From positions 1,364,001-1,428,000 of the forward strand of contig JAXMFU010000001.1 of assembly GCA_046347625.1 (NCBI GenBank): a stretch of 64,000 nucleotides of DNA, written 5' to 3'. This document shows positions 26,775-35,889 of the stretch, in pieces. The position numbers and the translations under genes were made by a program. The first letter of the stretch is position 1, and each line of letters opens with the position of its first letter. Origin of the DNA: CAIMUS01 sp046347625. Lineage in GTDB: Bacteria > Pseudomonadota > Gammaproteobacteria > Competibacterales > Competibacteraceae. Under the pieces are notes generated by a model. That model did no database searches. It worked only from the letters and a program-made list of their open reading frames with translations, and was not told the DNA's origin.

Positions 26775-28312
26775 CCGCTTCTCTGGCTTGGCCGGCCCTG
26801 CAATCCACCTCGCTATCGTTGCCATTACGCCTCGATCACGCGCGTGGCGTATGGGGCAAAGTGCAGGGTGCCAGTTCCGATTTCCGTTGGATCGCGTCTA
26901 GCGACGGATTTAATCACCATGGCAGCGGGTTGGAACGGGCGCTGAATCTGGGGGCCGAAGACGACCCCCGCAGAATGTTTTGCTGGCATCCCCTGTTCAG
27001 GAATGCCCACGCTGTCGGCTACTGTGCCGTAGTCGGCTATCCGAGCCGGGCGGTGGATGCCGTAGGACGGCGGGATTTTCTGGAAAAGCAGGTACTGGAG
27101 TGGTCTTATTCACCCGAGCTGCCGGCCGCCTTGGGGGCCTTACTGCTGCTGCCTGTCACTGCGTCCTGGACGGACGCTATCTGGTGGAGTCGTTACCGCG
27201 AACAACCCTGGTCGCAACCCGAGTTTGCGTTGCCGATCGCGGTGGCTGACTATACACCTGTGATCTGCTCCGAAGAGCGGCTTGCGGACGCCATCGAGTG
27301 GGGCTTGCAAGCTTTGTTGACGGCTGTCGATCCGCAGTCCTTAAAGGAATGCTATGCGCGGCTGCTGACCGGACAGCGCCCCGCCTGTCTGTACGGCTTG
27401 TCACAACCGCTGGCACCGGAAGCGCTGGCGGCGCTGTTATTGCCCCTGGACCGTCGGCAAGCCGATCGCTTGTCGCTGGCCGGCTGGATTCCCTCTCGTC
27501 ATTATTCCCTGGAAGAACTGGGTAACCGCTGGGATGTGCTCGTCGTACCCGAGACGGCGCCACTGCCGGTGCGCTCGGCGGCAACGGCCGGGCAACTGGA
27601 GACTGCCGGGCGGATGGTGGAGGCTTTGCAGAAACGACAGCCCGAGTGGCTGGCGGCGCCACCCGCCGTGACCCTGACGGGGAGCATCGGCCGTGAACCG
27701 CCACCGGTTATCGAACCGGTTGTCGACAAGGCGATGCCGGCGAATCCACTGAACGATCCCGATCGGCCCATTCTGCCGGGGGCGCTGCTCACGCTGACCG
27801 AGCCGGGTCCGAATGCGCCGTCGTTTATCCATGCATTATATGGATTCGCCAGAGCGGTGGATCGGCGCTGGCTGGATCCCGCCCGTCTGGAAGCCGACTA
27901 TCCTCAAGGCATCGATCCATTACCGACGCCGTCAAGTGAAGCCGGGTTACTCCGCCGCTGGGTCCAGGAAGTGGAATCACAGCGCCCCTATTATGCCGAT
28001 AAGGCGCAGTGGCAGGTAAAGGTCGATCTGCTGCGCGCATTGGCATTGGTGCTGGCGCCGTCGCCCGCCACCCTGTCGCAGGTCGGCTTACCGCAAAGCG
28101 AGCGGATACCGACGCTGCTGTACGCTGTATTGTTGAAGGAACCCGCCGCCAAGGATGCGCTGGCTGCCTTGGGAACAGATGGCTTGAGTAAGATTATCCG
28201 GCAGAGTCTCGACTGCCGGATGTTCCCGAAGATACAGTCATGGCTGTCCGATTGGCGGCTGCAGACTGCCGAGGAATCGGTCTGCAGGGTTATCGACGCT
28301 GTGCTGGCTTAA
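26771..28312 (+). CDS. GTPase-less paralogue of the preceding protein
   Basis: A 513-residue protein. Residues 1-~290 are clearly paralogous to the preceding GTPase: LDHARGVWGKVQGASSDFRWIAS matches YERGIWGKVHGAPTDFRRIAAT, and PSRAVDAVGRRDFLEKQVLEW matches PSRAVDKAVRSGFLEKQIIEW. There is no P-loop. The C-terminal part is a helical domain unlike the G domain. It could be an adaptor that pairs with the GTPase. It ends five bases from the convergent minus-strand operon. Confidence 0.7.
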   Translation: MTASLAWPALQSTSLSLPLRLDHARGVWGKVQGASSDFRWIASSDGFNHHGSGLERALNLGAEDDPRRMFCWHPLFRNAHAVGYCAVVGYPSRAVDAVGRRDFLEKQVLEWSYSPELPAALGALLLLPVTASWTDAIWWSRYREQPWSQPEFALPIAVADYTPVICSEERLADAIEWGLQALLTAVDPQSLKECYARLLTGQRPACLYGLSQPLAPEALAALLLPLDRRQADRLSLAGWIPSRHYSLEELGNRWDVLVVPETAPLPVRSAATAGQLETAGRMVEALQKRQPEWLAAPPAVTLTGSIGREPPPVIEPVVDKAMPANPLNDPDRPILPGALLTLTEPGPNAPSFIHALYGFARAVDRRWLDPARLEADYPQGIDPLPTPSSEAGLLRRWVQEVESQRPYYADKAQWQVKVDLLRALALVLAPSPATLSQVGLPQSERIPTLLYAVLLKEPAAKDALAALGTDGLSKIIRQSLDCRMFPKIQSWLSDWRLQTAEESVCRVIDAVLA

Positions 28313-28317
28313 CAGCA

Positions 28318-29430
28318 TCACGACCTGTCTACTATTTCCACCAACTCTCCATAGGTTCCACCACGTCCAATATAACCCGACAGGTGCCGGAACGCTTCCG
28401 CTTCAACCAGTCCATCGAATTGAGAAGCGACGAACGCCATTTCGGGCAATGAAGCTAAACGAGTATACTGTTCCTGGGCGTATTTTTGAAATTCACGTTG
28501 CGGCTCGATCAGGCTGTCCAGGAAATCAGGATCTGGATCATGATAGACCGTCAACAATTCCACGCCACGCCGATGTAACCGCAGGGTCTGTGTATCCACA
28601 TCATTTTCCCGGACACAGGCGTCTCCCCCTTTAGGAATCGGTTGCAGGATAGAAAATCCCGGTGAATCACCGCTTATCAACACCAGCTTACGCGCGTCCG
28701 GACTCCAGTAAAGTTCATTGCAGGCGGCCAAGGCGTCGGCAAGCGCATCGACAAAATCACCTCCCGAGGTGGCCGGAATCGAAAAAAGTTGACTCTTAAT
28801 CTGTTGCAGTGTTAATAGTTGTAGCAGTCGCTTTTCCGGCTCCGGCGGATAGATCCGATAGCGCGCTTGTAAATCCGGAGCAGTAACATTGGGTATCGGC
28901 TGATCCCCGAAAGCCAGTACGGCGATGCGACACTCCTTACAATACTGGCTCAGTGTCTCGATAAAGCGGCATAATTTTTCTACCTGTGCGGTCCAGCGTT
29001 CTTTATCAGCCAGCAGTAGCGAGGAAGTAAAAGCGCCCTCCTGACCCCGGGAAAAAATTCGACTCGTACCATCGATCACGATGGCCAGCTCGACACTTTC
29101 TTTGGAGCCACTCATATAGATCGGCCGATCGAGAGGCGGCAGTAAAGGATTTTCCGGCAACAGAACAGTACTGCGTCCTGGACATTGAACCTGAAGGGTA
29201 CCGTTTTCATCCAGCCCAATTTCCACTTGTACGCATTCTCGCGCTTGAGCCGGTATCTCCGCACGGAATTTGACTGCTCCGTCCGCCATAAGCAGTAGAT
29301 GGATATGGGAAGCGCCCGGCAAATTACGTAATTCGACAGTGCAGCGGGAACCTGCTCCTGGTAAGGGCAGTGGCTGGCTTTTAAGTTCGCCTTCGTTTGC
29401 TGGAAAAGCGATAATTTCGATCGTATCCAT
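28318..29430 (-). CDS. Soluble vWA-like protein with altered MIDAS
   Basis: A 370-residue protein with no signal peptide. An N-terminal beta-rich domain (about 1-105) is followed by a vWA-like domain: VELAIVIDGTSRIF has D-x-T-S in place of DxSxS, and KLVLISGDSPGF matches the core strand after the third MIDAS loop. Metal binding may be weakened. It is the last gene of the minus operon. In contrast to the three exported vWA proteins of the plus operon, this one should be cytoplasmic. Confidence 0.65.
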   Translation of the reverse strand: MDTIEIIAFPANEGELKSQPLPLPGAGSRCTVELRNLPGASHIHLLLMADGAVKFRAEIPAQARECVQVEIGLDENGTLQVQCPGRSTVLLPENPLLPPLDRPIYMSGSKESVELAIVIDGTSRIFSRGQEGAFTSSLLLADKERWTAQVEKLCRFIETLSQYCKECRIAVLAFGDQPIPNVTAPDLQARYRIYPPEPEKRLLQLLTLQQIKSQLFSIPATSGGDFVDALADALAACNELYWSPDARKLVLISGDSPGFSILQPIPKGGDACVRENDVDTQTLRLHRRGVELLTVYHDPDPDFLDSLIEPQREFQKYAQEQYTRLASLPEMAFVASQFDGLVEAEAFRHLSGYIGRGGTYGELVEIVDRS

Positions 29431-29471
29431 AGTTGAATTATTTCTATTTCTGATTCCTGTAAAATAAAAGT

Positions 29472-30902
29472 TTATTTCGGTTCGGGATGTCCTGAGACCG
29501 GTAAATTTTTTTCAAGCTCACTTTTCATCTTGATCATACCCGGAAGCGCATCCTCTATTTTTAAATTCGTGCAGGGTTCTGCTTTGAAAATGGTCACTGA
29601 TTGGATAAAAAAATATTTCATGATGACTGTTTTTAACCTGGGAGTATTTTCTATTTCTTGAACCTGACATGTTAAAAAAGCTAACATAGTCCTGATTGCC
29701 TCGTCGGAGTTAATAGCATTCTGTTGTTTTGAATCGAGTATTTCTCTATAAATACTAGCGGTTGCCGATATAGCATCTACATTTTCAAGAAAATTAGTAT
29801 CGCTTTGAGCTTCCACAATAGGAAGTTTGATCATGCCCCATAAAAATTCTTTTCTTTTAAAAAGATCAGACACCATATTCTGATCCAAATTACCTATATT
29901 TTGAATGCCACTAAAATGCTTATCCCATAGTTTATTAATATTAGGATCTTTTCCTTGCTGCCTCTCTTTTGATAAAAGAACCAGTAAATCATTAACTGCA
30001 CCCGACAAACCTTTAACCGATGAATCATATTGTGTCTCTGTTACAGGACTTGGGCTTATTTGAAGTGGAGTGCTCGCAGTACTAGTAGCCACAGGGGATT
30101 TATTAATTTTTGTGTTTATCGACTCCATGGATGCTTTCAGCATATTAATATTATTTACCAAATTTTCATAACCATAAATGCCTGTCGCTGCTAAAATACC
30201 TGCCAGTATCAAGGTAGTTACCATAAGAGGAGATGGCTGCGTATCCTGTTTGGAAAGTGCCACATTGTCGGATGCCTCTGTAACAGGCGCAGGCTGCTCC
30301 TTCGGCTTTTCTTGCGCTTTCTCTTCAAGAGATTTTTCTTCCAGTTTTTCCTCGAGCCGGGCAACTCGCAGATCCAGCGTTGGTTGCCGTAATAAATTCA
30401 GCATTATCGGTTCGAAATCGGCTGGAAACCAGGAAGAATAATTCTCGCGGAAAGACCTAAAATGCTTTTCCGCATCTTCATCGACTGGCAGAATAAGATG
30501 AGAATCTTTAGATAACTTTAAATCTAACTCTGTGCCATCGAAAGGCCGTTCAGTAAGTCGATAGCCGGGCTCCAGATAAAACACCTGCCGTGGTGGCGAC
30601 CAACCTTCGCTTTCGGCGGCACCGATAGCTTGTATTTTAATTTCTAAATGCTCATTTCCATCCCTTACTTCGACCAAGAAGCCACCATTACTTTGACCGA
30701 TCAAGTTTATCAATTGTGCTTTATAAGCATAATATGATTCCGTATCTTTAAATTCCTGGTCGGAAAAGAATTCGGACTTTTGAAAAAATAATCTCGAATA
30801 AATCGACAGTGAATAAGCCTTATCGGGTAACTGAATAATCAACCGATAGGTCCGACCCTGATCTTGCTCGAAGTTGCGAAAAAAAGTTATGATTTCATTC
30901 AT
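29472..30902 (-). CDS. Single-pass membrane protein, AT-rich
   Basis: A 476-residue protein. A soluble N-terminal domain (1-~215) rich in charged residues is followed by a Glu/Lys linker (LEEKLEEKSLEEKAQEKPKE), a transmembrane helix at about 228-246 (LMVTTLILAGILAATGIYGY) and an extracytoplasmic helical part. Its base composition is well below the GC of the operon. It overlaps the upstream gene by four bases (ATGA), so it belongs to the operon despite its composition. I do not recognise the family. Confidence 0.7.
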   Translation of the reverse strand: MNEIITFFRNFEQDQGRTYRLIIQLPDKAYSLSIYSRLFFQKSEFFSDQEFKDTESYYAYKAQLINLIGQSNGGFLVEVRDGNEHLEIKIQAIGAAESEGWSPPRQVFYLEPGYRLTERPFDGTELDLKLSKDSHLILPVDEDAEKHFRSFRENYSSWFPADFEPIMLNLLRQPTLDLRVARLEEKLEEKSLEEKAQEKPKEQPAPVTEASDNVALSKQDTQPSPLMVTTLILAGILAATGIYGYENLVNNINMLKASMESINTKINKSPVATSTASTPLQISPSPVTETQYDSSVKGLSGAVNDLLVLLSKERQQGKDPNINKLWDKHFSGIQNIGNLDQNMVSDLFKRKEFLWGMIKLPIVEAQSDTNFLENVDAISATASIYREILDSKQQNAINSDEAIRTMLAFLTCQVQEIENTPRLKTVIMKYFFIQSVTIFKAEPCTNLKIEDALPGMIKMKSELEKNLPVSGHPEPK

Positions 30903-33900
30903 TTTCTCTCGATCCTGTATTCTGATCTCAGCAGTTTGGCTATATCACTCCAGCCCTCGAGTCGCAAAGCTTTGGCTACTAGCTGTTGTTGTTGCCACGC
31001 TAAACACTGATTCGCATAATCACAGATTTCTTCGAGCGCGTAATCTTCACGATTATCTACACTGCGGCTCCATCTGGTCCATTCGGTTATACTGCGTATT
31101 AGCGCTTGCCACCAGTCGAGCTTATTTTGCTCATCCGGGCAGTATCGATGGGTGGTTATGGCAGTTAATCGGGTGGCCTCGGCAATATGTCCATTACCCA
31201 GCAGACTTGCCACTAATTCAAAGGCCGGTAATCTCAGTGTTGGAACAGAGATATATTTTAATAATCCATGATTCCTACTGGCTGCTCTTTTAAAACAATT
31301 CCAACTATCTTTATCCAGTGCTACTCTAAATTCATAAATCATTTTAGCAAGATAGGTTAGGGGATCTTCGACAGTCGGTTGTCCCTGAGTGAATCTAATG
31401 TTCCAGGCTTCGATCATTTTGCTGATTTTTGCCCAACTGTCATCATCAGGATTATTATTACGTAATGCATTTAATGCTTTTAAGGATAGGCAGCCATGAA
31501 TATTAGAATAGAGAAATTCTGCAATATTATTATAGTCGCGTATTGCCATTAATTCGGCTGATTTTTTATATTCTGTTTGTGAGATTAATGAAGATGATGA
31601 CTCCGAGTCAAGCCGTTTATCGAGGAGAATAAGAATTCTTTTATCAATTTTGTCTTTGCAAAGCCAGCCTGCCAATTGAGAGAGAAGTTGAGAGAGAAAA
31701 TCATGATTTTTCCAAAGGCTTGGGGTATCGGCCGCTTCTATGGCTGCCACAGGATGACGTTGCAGACTTACCACAACACTCTTCACTCTGGCCTGTAGGG
31801 CTGCGGACTGACGATGGCCGGCGTATTTATACAGATAGAGCGACTGTTCTAAGGTAAGTACTGGTAACTCCTGGGAGTCAGGCGTCAGTAACCACAGCAA
31901 AGCATCCGTGGGGAGAGAAGGTCCCCTATTTATAAGCTCAGATTGTTGGCAAGCCACTCTACTATTATGGGCAATATCGTCGGGAGAACCGTTGGTGCTA
32001 ATCGCTTCAACCAGTTCGACCAGCGCGCCAAAGTCCATTGCCAGCCGGCACAGGCCGGCAAGTTGATCTTTTTTAAAAGGGATGATCCAGGGCCAGCGCG
32101 GCGGTCCCTGGAAATCTTTCCCGCCGCGCAATTGCTGCATCTCCGAACCACTCAAGCCGGGTATCAGATCATCGAGCACTTGGTCCCAGGTTTCCAGGGT
32201 CACTTCCGGAGGATTGCTGTCCTGCCACAGCGGGCAATACAGCCAGGCAAGCGCTACCGCACGACAATCCGTCGGTGTTAATTCCCCCTCAGCCTGGCGT
32301 CGCCAGCCAAGCCAAGCGCCCCTCTGAATCAGCGCCCGGGTGGTGGCCGCACTATCCCCCCGCATTTTGACGGTAACCGCGGCATAGACCTGCCGTATTT
32401 GTTCCCTGTCCAGGCGCCGACCCGCCGCGCGCAATAACTTGACCAGTGCCGCCGCGTTCAATCTTTCCCGCACCACGGTGGAACTTAATAGATGCTCGGC
32501 CACCTCATCCGCCCAAGGCAAGGCCGGCTCACCATTCGGCAGCACCAGCGAAGCCGGCGCCAGGCACCGCCAATTCTGTTCATCCAGGGCGATCTTGACC
32601 AAATGTAAATGCGTTTTAGGGCTGTCCAGTCGCTCCAACTGGCGCCATACACGCTGCATCAGGGGATTGTCGGGGGCAATGGCGCCGGTCCGTGGGTCGG
32701 CGGGTGCCAGCAAATCCGCCAGCCGGATATAGATTTCCCAATCCTTCAGGAAATCGAGCGTTTGTCCCGATTGCCCGATCGACTGCATCAGATCATCCGG
32801 TAGCGAGCGCCGCTCGCGCAGCCGGTCCAGGAGCTGCTTGGAGGCTTTACCCCAGCGTGGCCAATCCTGCGGGTTCTTTATCAGATAGCGGACTGCATCG
32901 AAGAGTGCCTCTGCATCGACGGTACCGATATGAATGTTCGCCCAGGTCGAGTCGAGCTGACCGGCTTTGGTCGCAGCCGCCAGCACCTTGCAATTGTTCG
33001 GATCTCCTGCCAATTCCGCCAATACTTCGCTTTCCTGCGACCGTCGCCCCAGTACTCCGGCTTTGAACTCTGCTTCCAGCAATCCCTGCAAGGGAGGAAA
33101 AGCCTGCAAGCGGGCCAAGGGGATAGGTGCGGTTCGCTCCGCCGCCGCCGCGGGGGAGAGTAGCGCCGGCGCCTGCACCAGTAACTGCAATAACCGGCTC
33201 AGCTTACGCGGATCGTCGGCATTCCACCAGACAGGCAGCCGTTCATCCAGCGTCAGGCCAAGCCGGCTCAGGGCGGCAACGACGACGCTTTGTAATACCT
33301 GCTCGCCTGCCGTCAGTTCGTTGGGAGGCTGCAGCACAAAATCGTACAGCGTCTGCCGGGGAAACCGGGCCCAATCCTGCTCATCGAGCAACTGTTTCCA
33401 AGGCAGATCGGCCGCATTCTGCGCCTGCACCCGCACATAGTGCCGAAATAAATAATCGCGATCCGCCTCGCCGCCGGCCAAGGCCAGCGCCAGGTTATAG
33501 CTGATCTGCACCGAACGGATGTCGTTGCCCACCGGCAGACCGCCGGCATGCCGCGGTCCGAAGCGGGCACTGAACAGCAACAATCCCCGTGGTACCTGCA
33601 AGACACCTTCCAGCACCGCCTGGGCATAGGCGGCGGCTCTGGACTCCAGCGGCTGACCGGCCTTGACTTCGCCCTGGCGATCGAGCAGGGTAGCATTGCG
33701 CTGCGCGCTCAGGGCTTCGCCGGCAATGTCGTCAGGCAGTGCGATAAGATGGGCCCGCAGGTGGCGCGAAAAGCGCTCCGGCTGGCGGGTATACACGCGG
33801 ATGGCACAACGGTATTTCAAATCGGACGGTAACGCGGCCCGGCTGAAGGACAGCAGGGTGTGGAGTGCTTCATCCACCGTAAACTCGCGTACCGGCGCAG

Positions 33901-34453
33901 CCAGCAGCAGCGGATAACCCTGCTCCAAAGCTTGCAGCAGATGGCCGAGAAAACGGCTCGCCACCGTCGGTTCCGATTGCAACCGGGCCAACCACTGAGC
34001 AGGCAGCACCTCCGGCCGGAGGGTCTCCAGTTGCGCTTCGGATTGGCCCACGGCTTGAGGCGTATCGAACACGCTGGAACAGCCCAGGTAAACGCCGGGA
34101 TCGAACTCACCCCGACAATCCGCCAGGCGCCAGGCGCGCGCATGACTGAAGTAAGCGGCTCGGCGATCATAAATGCCCGCCGACATCAGCCGAACTACGA
34201 ACAACCAATCCCGATAACAAAAGCACGACCAGGATTCCAGTCGATCCTTGAGACGCTGGTGATCGGCCGGATCCGAATCCAAGCTCAACCAGGGGCGAAT
34301 CGCCTGCAATAGCTCGCCATCCTGGGCCAAGGCGGGCGCGGTGCCTGCCAGATATTGTTCACCATGCGCAATCGGGCTGTCCGGTCCTTCGCCAATACCG
34401 GTTTTGGCTTGCCCGCGATAGGCGGAAAGCACCAGAGGCACTGTGGAACGCAT
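30899..34453 (-). CDS. Very large GTPase-associated (GAP1-like) protein
   Basis: A 1184-residue cytoplasmic protein. The start (STVPLVLSAYRGQ... then AAYFSHARAWRLADCRGEF) recalls the N-terminal domain of GTPase-associated protein 1 (GAP1), in which a 'GNYFAHA' type motif occurs; this is a tentative match. The rest is an all-helical, Leu/Trp-rich array with no catalytic motif. ATG at 34453 was chosen over GTG at 34459 because of the AGGAAA box before it. The N-terminal two thirds are GC-rich, while the last ~1 kb is AT-rich and continuous with the AT-rich next gene. It lies next to a GTPase gene, as GAP1 proteins do. Confidence 0.6.
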   Translation of the reverse strand: MRSTVPLVLSAYRGQAKTGIGEGPDSPIAHGEQYLAGTAPALAQDGELLQAIRPWLSLDSDPADHQRLKDRLESWSCFCYRDWLFVVRLMSAGIYDRRAAYFSHARAWRLADCRGEFDPGVYLGCSSVFDTPQAVGQSEAQLETLRPEVLPAQWLARLQSEPTVASRFLGHLLQALEQGYPLLLAAPVREFTVDEALHTLLSFSRAALPSDLKYRCAIRVYTRQPERFSRHLRAHLIALPDDIAGEALSAQRNATLLDRQGEVKAGQPLESRAAAYAQAVLEGVLQVPRGLLLFSARFGPRHAGGLPVGNDIRSVQISYNLALALAGGEADRDYLFRHYVRVQAQNAADLPWKQLLDEQDWARFPRQTLYDFVLQPPNELTAGEQVLQSVVVAALSRLGLTLDERLPVWWNADDPRKLSRLLQLLVQAPALLSPAAAAERTAPIPLARLQAFPPLQGLLEAEFKAGVLGRRSQESEVLAELAGDPNNCKVLAAATKAGQLDSTWANIHIGTVDAEALFDAVRYLIKNPQDWPRWGKASKQLLDRLRERRSLPDDLMQSIGQSGQTLDFLKDWEIYIRLADLLAPADPRTGAIAPDNPLMQRVWRQLERLDSPKTHLHLVKIALDEQNWRCLAPASLVLPNGEPALPWADEVAEHLLSSTVVRERLNAAALVKLLRAAGRRLDREQIRQVYAAVTVKMRGDSAATTRALIQRGAWLGWRRQAEGELTPTDCRAVALAWLYCPLWQDSNPPEVTLETWDQVLDDLIPGLSGSEMQQLRGGKDFQGPPRWPWIIPFKKDQLAGLCRLAMDFGALVELVEAISTNGSPDDIAHNSRVACQQSELINRGPSLPTDALLWLLTPDSQELPVLTLEQSLYLYKYAGHRQSAALQARVKSVVVSLQRHPVAAIEAADTPSLWKNHDFLSQLLSQLAGWLCKDKIDKRILILLDKRLDSESSSSLISQTEYKKSAELMAIRDYNNIAEFLYSNIHGCLSLKALNALRNNNPDDDSWAKISKMIEAWNIRFTQGQPTVEDPLTYLAKMIYEFRVALDKDSWNCFKRAASRNHGLLKYISVPTLRLPAFELVASLLGNGHIAEATRLTAITTHRYCPDEQNKLDWWQALIRSITEWTRWSRSVDNREDYALEEICDYANQCLAWQQQQLVAKALRLEGWSDIAKLLRSEYRIERK

Positions 34454-34463
34454 CAGCACTTTC

Positions 34464-35879
34464 CTACATTAAGGCGTTTTCCCGCTCGCATAGGGCGACC
34501 AGCAAGGGTAACTCGACATGAACCGGCACAGGTTGTTGCCGTGGGCGTTTCCGGGCGTCCGGGTCCGGATACTGTCTTTCGATACTATCCAGCCGATTGC
34601 CCTCGATGGCGCTGAGCGGAATCAGCCAGGGTCTGCCGCCGTTAAAATCCAGCTTGTTGGGAATTCCACTGACAAAGGGATCGTGGCTGTTATCGAACTC
34701 GACGCGCAGGGCTGCCGAGATTTTACGGGCATTCGCCAGATAAAGCGCAATCCCGTGTCCCCCGCGCAAGCGCGGCAGATACCTCTCCGGCGCGTCCATA
34801 TAAGGCGTAATCCAGCGGTCGCGCAAGGTATCGAGCGCACTACGCCGATCATCGGCCATGGTCAGCGCCAAAATACTACGGACCGGATGAGTACAGTGAT
34901 GGCGATCCCGCAATTGTCGGTAATTCATGATGACCTGCTCGAAACCTTTCAGCATGGTGTCGCGTGCCTGCCAGTCCGTGTCGGCTAACTCGGCGTTCGG
35001 GAATGCCACCCAGAGTGGCAAACAAAATACGATGATTCTGGCATCCAGATAACCTGCCTGCCATAATTCCAGTTGTTGTTGCTTTACATTGACCCGTTCG
35101 AAGAATCCTTCTCCGGAGCCGTCGAAAAATTCCACATCCAATTCCGAACGTCCCCGGCCCAAAAGACCGGTCCGGTAGGGCAGACGTAACCGGTACCAGC
35201 GTTGCGTATCGACCTTGGTCTGCTCCAGGCGGTTCCAGGCCGAATAATTCTTAACGAAATTCAAGAGATTGACTTCTGTCGCCGTATCCTGGCGGGTCGA
35301 GGCGGTGAACAGCCGGATACTGCCCCGGTCCAGATAGTAAGCCAGCGATCCCGCCTGCTGATTGGCATAGGTGCGATACACCATTGCCTGGAACAGGTAG
35401 CTTTTGCCTACGCCCTTGCCGCCGATAATGCCAAGCTTCTGTACGCCCGCCTGTTCGAAAGGCAGGCTGTCGACCTCGGCTTCGGTAGGCGTGAGGGTGG
35501 TTTCAGCCGGAGTGACAGCCGGCGTCGCAGTGGAAGCCGCCGGCGTCGGCAAAGGCTCGGGAATATTGAACAGGGAGGATTGCGGTGGCGGGGAGCCGGC
35601 GCCAGGAGATGGCGGTATAACGGCCTGGGACGATAGGTCGGATGAAGACCCGAAGTTGACAAGTCTGATCTCGGCTGTCGATCTCTCCCTGGATGCCGCG
35701 GCCGGGGTTTCCGCAGGCTGTTCGGTAGCGGCGACTTCGGTCGTTGTCGCCGGCTGATCGGCGATACTGTCGCCGGCGGCGACAGCGACCTTTCGGTCGT
35801 CGTCGGCTGACTTGGCCTTGCTGGCAGTGCTGTCCAAGGCTGTCGTCTCGGGCGAAGGCGTTATCTTATGCGGTGCCAT
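34464..35879 (-). CDS. P-loop GTPase with long disordered N-terminus
   Basis: A 471-residue protein. Residues 1-~140 are Ala/Pro/Thr/Ser-rich and disordered. The G domain follows: Walker A GGKGVGKS at 153-160, switch II DGSG at 253-256, and TMAD at 340-343 in the NKxD position. It lacks a membrane segment. It sits between the five-TM protein (10 bases upstream) and the giant GAP1-like protein (10 bases downstream), matching GTPase plus associated-protein pairs in predicted conflict systems. It is distinct from the other GTPase of the island. Confidence 0.75.
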   Translation of the reverse strand: MAPHKITPSPETTALDSTASKAKSADDDRKVAVAAGDSIADQPATTTEVAATEQPAETPAAASRERSTAEIRLVNFGSSSDLSSQAVIPPSPGAGSPPPQSSLFNIPEPLPTPAASTATPAVTPAETTLTPTEAEVDSLPFEQAGVQKLGIIGGKGVGKSYLFQAMVYRTYANQQAGSLAYYLDRGSIRLFTASTRQDTATEVNLLNFVKNYSAWNRLEQTKVDTQRWYRLRLPYRTGLLGRGRSELDVEFFDGSGEGFFERVNVKQQQLELWQAGYLDARIIVFCLPLWVAFPNAELADTDWQARDTMLKGFEQVIMNYRQLRDRHHCTHPVRSILALTMADDRRSALDTLRDRWITPYMDAPERYLPRLRGGHGIALYLANARKISAALRVEFDNSHDPFVSGIPNKLDFNGGRPWLIPLSAIEGNRLDSIERQYPDPDARKRPRQQPVPVHVELPLLVALCERENALM

Positions 35880-35889
35880 AGAAAGTTCC

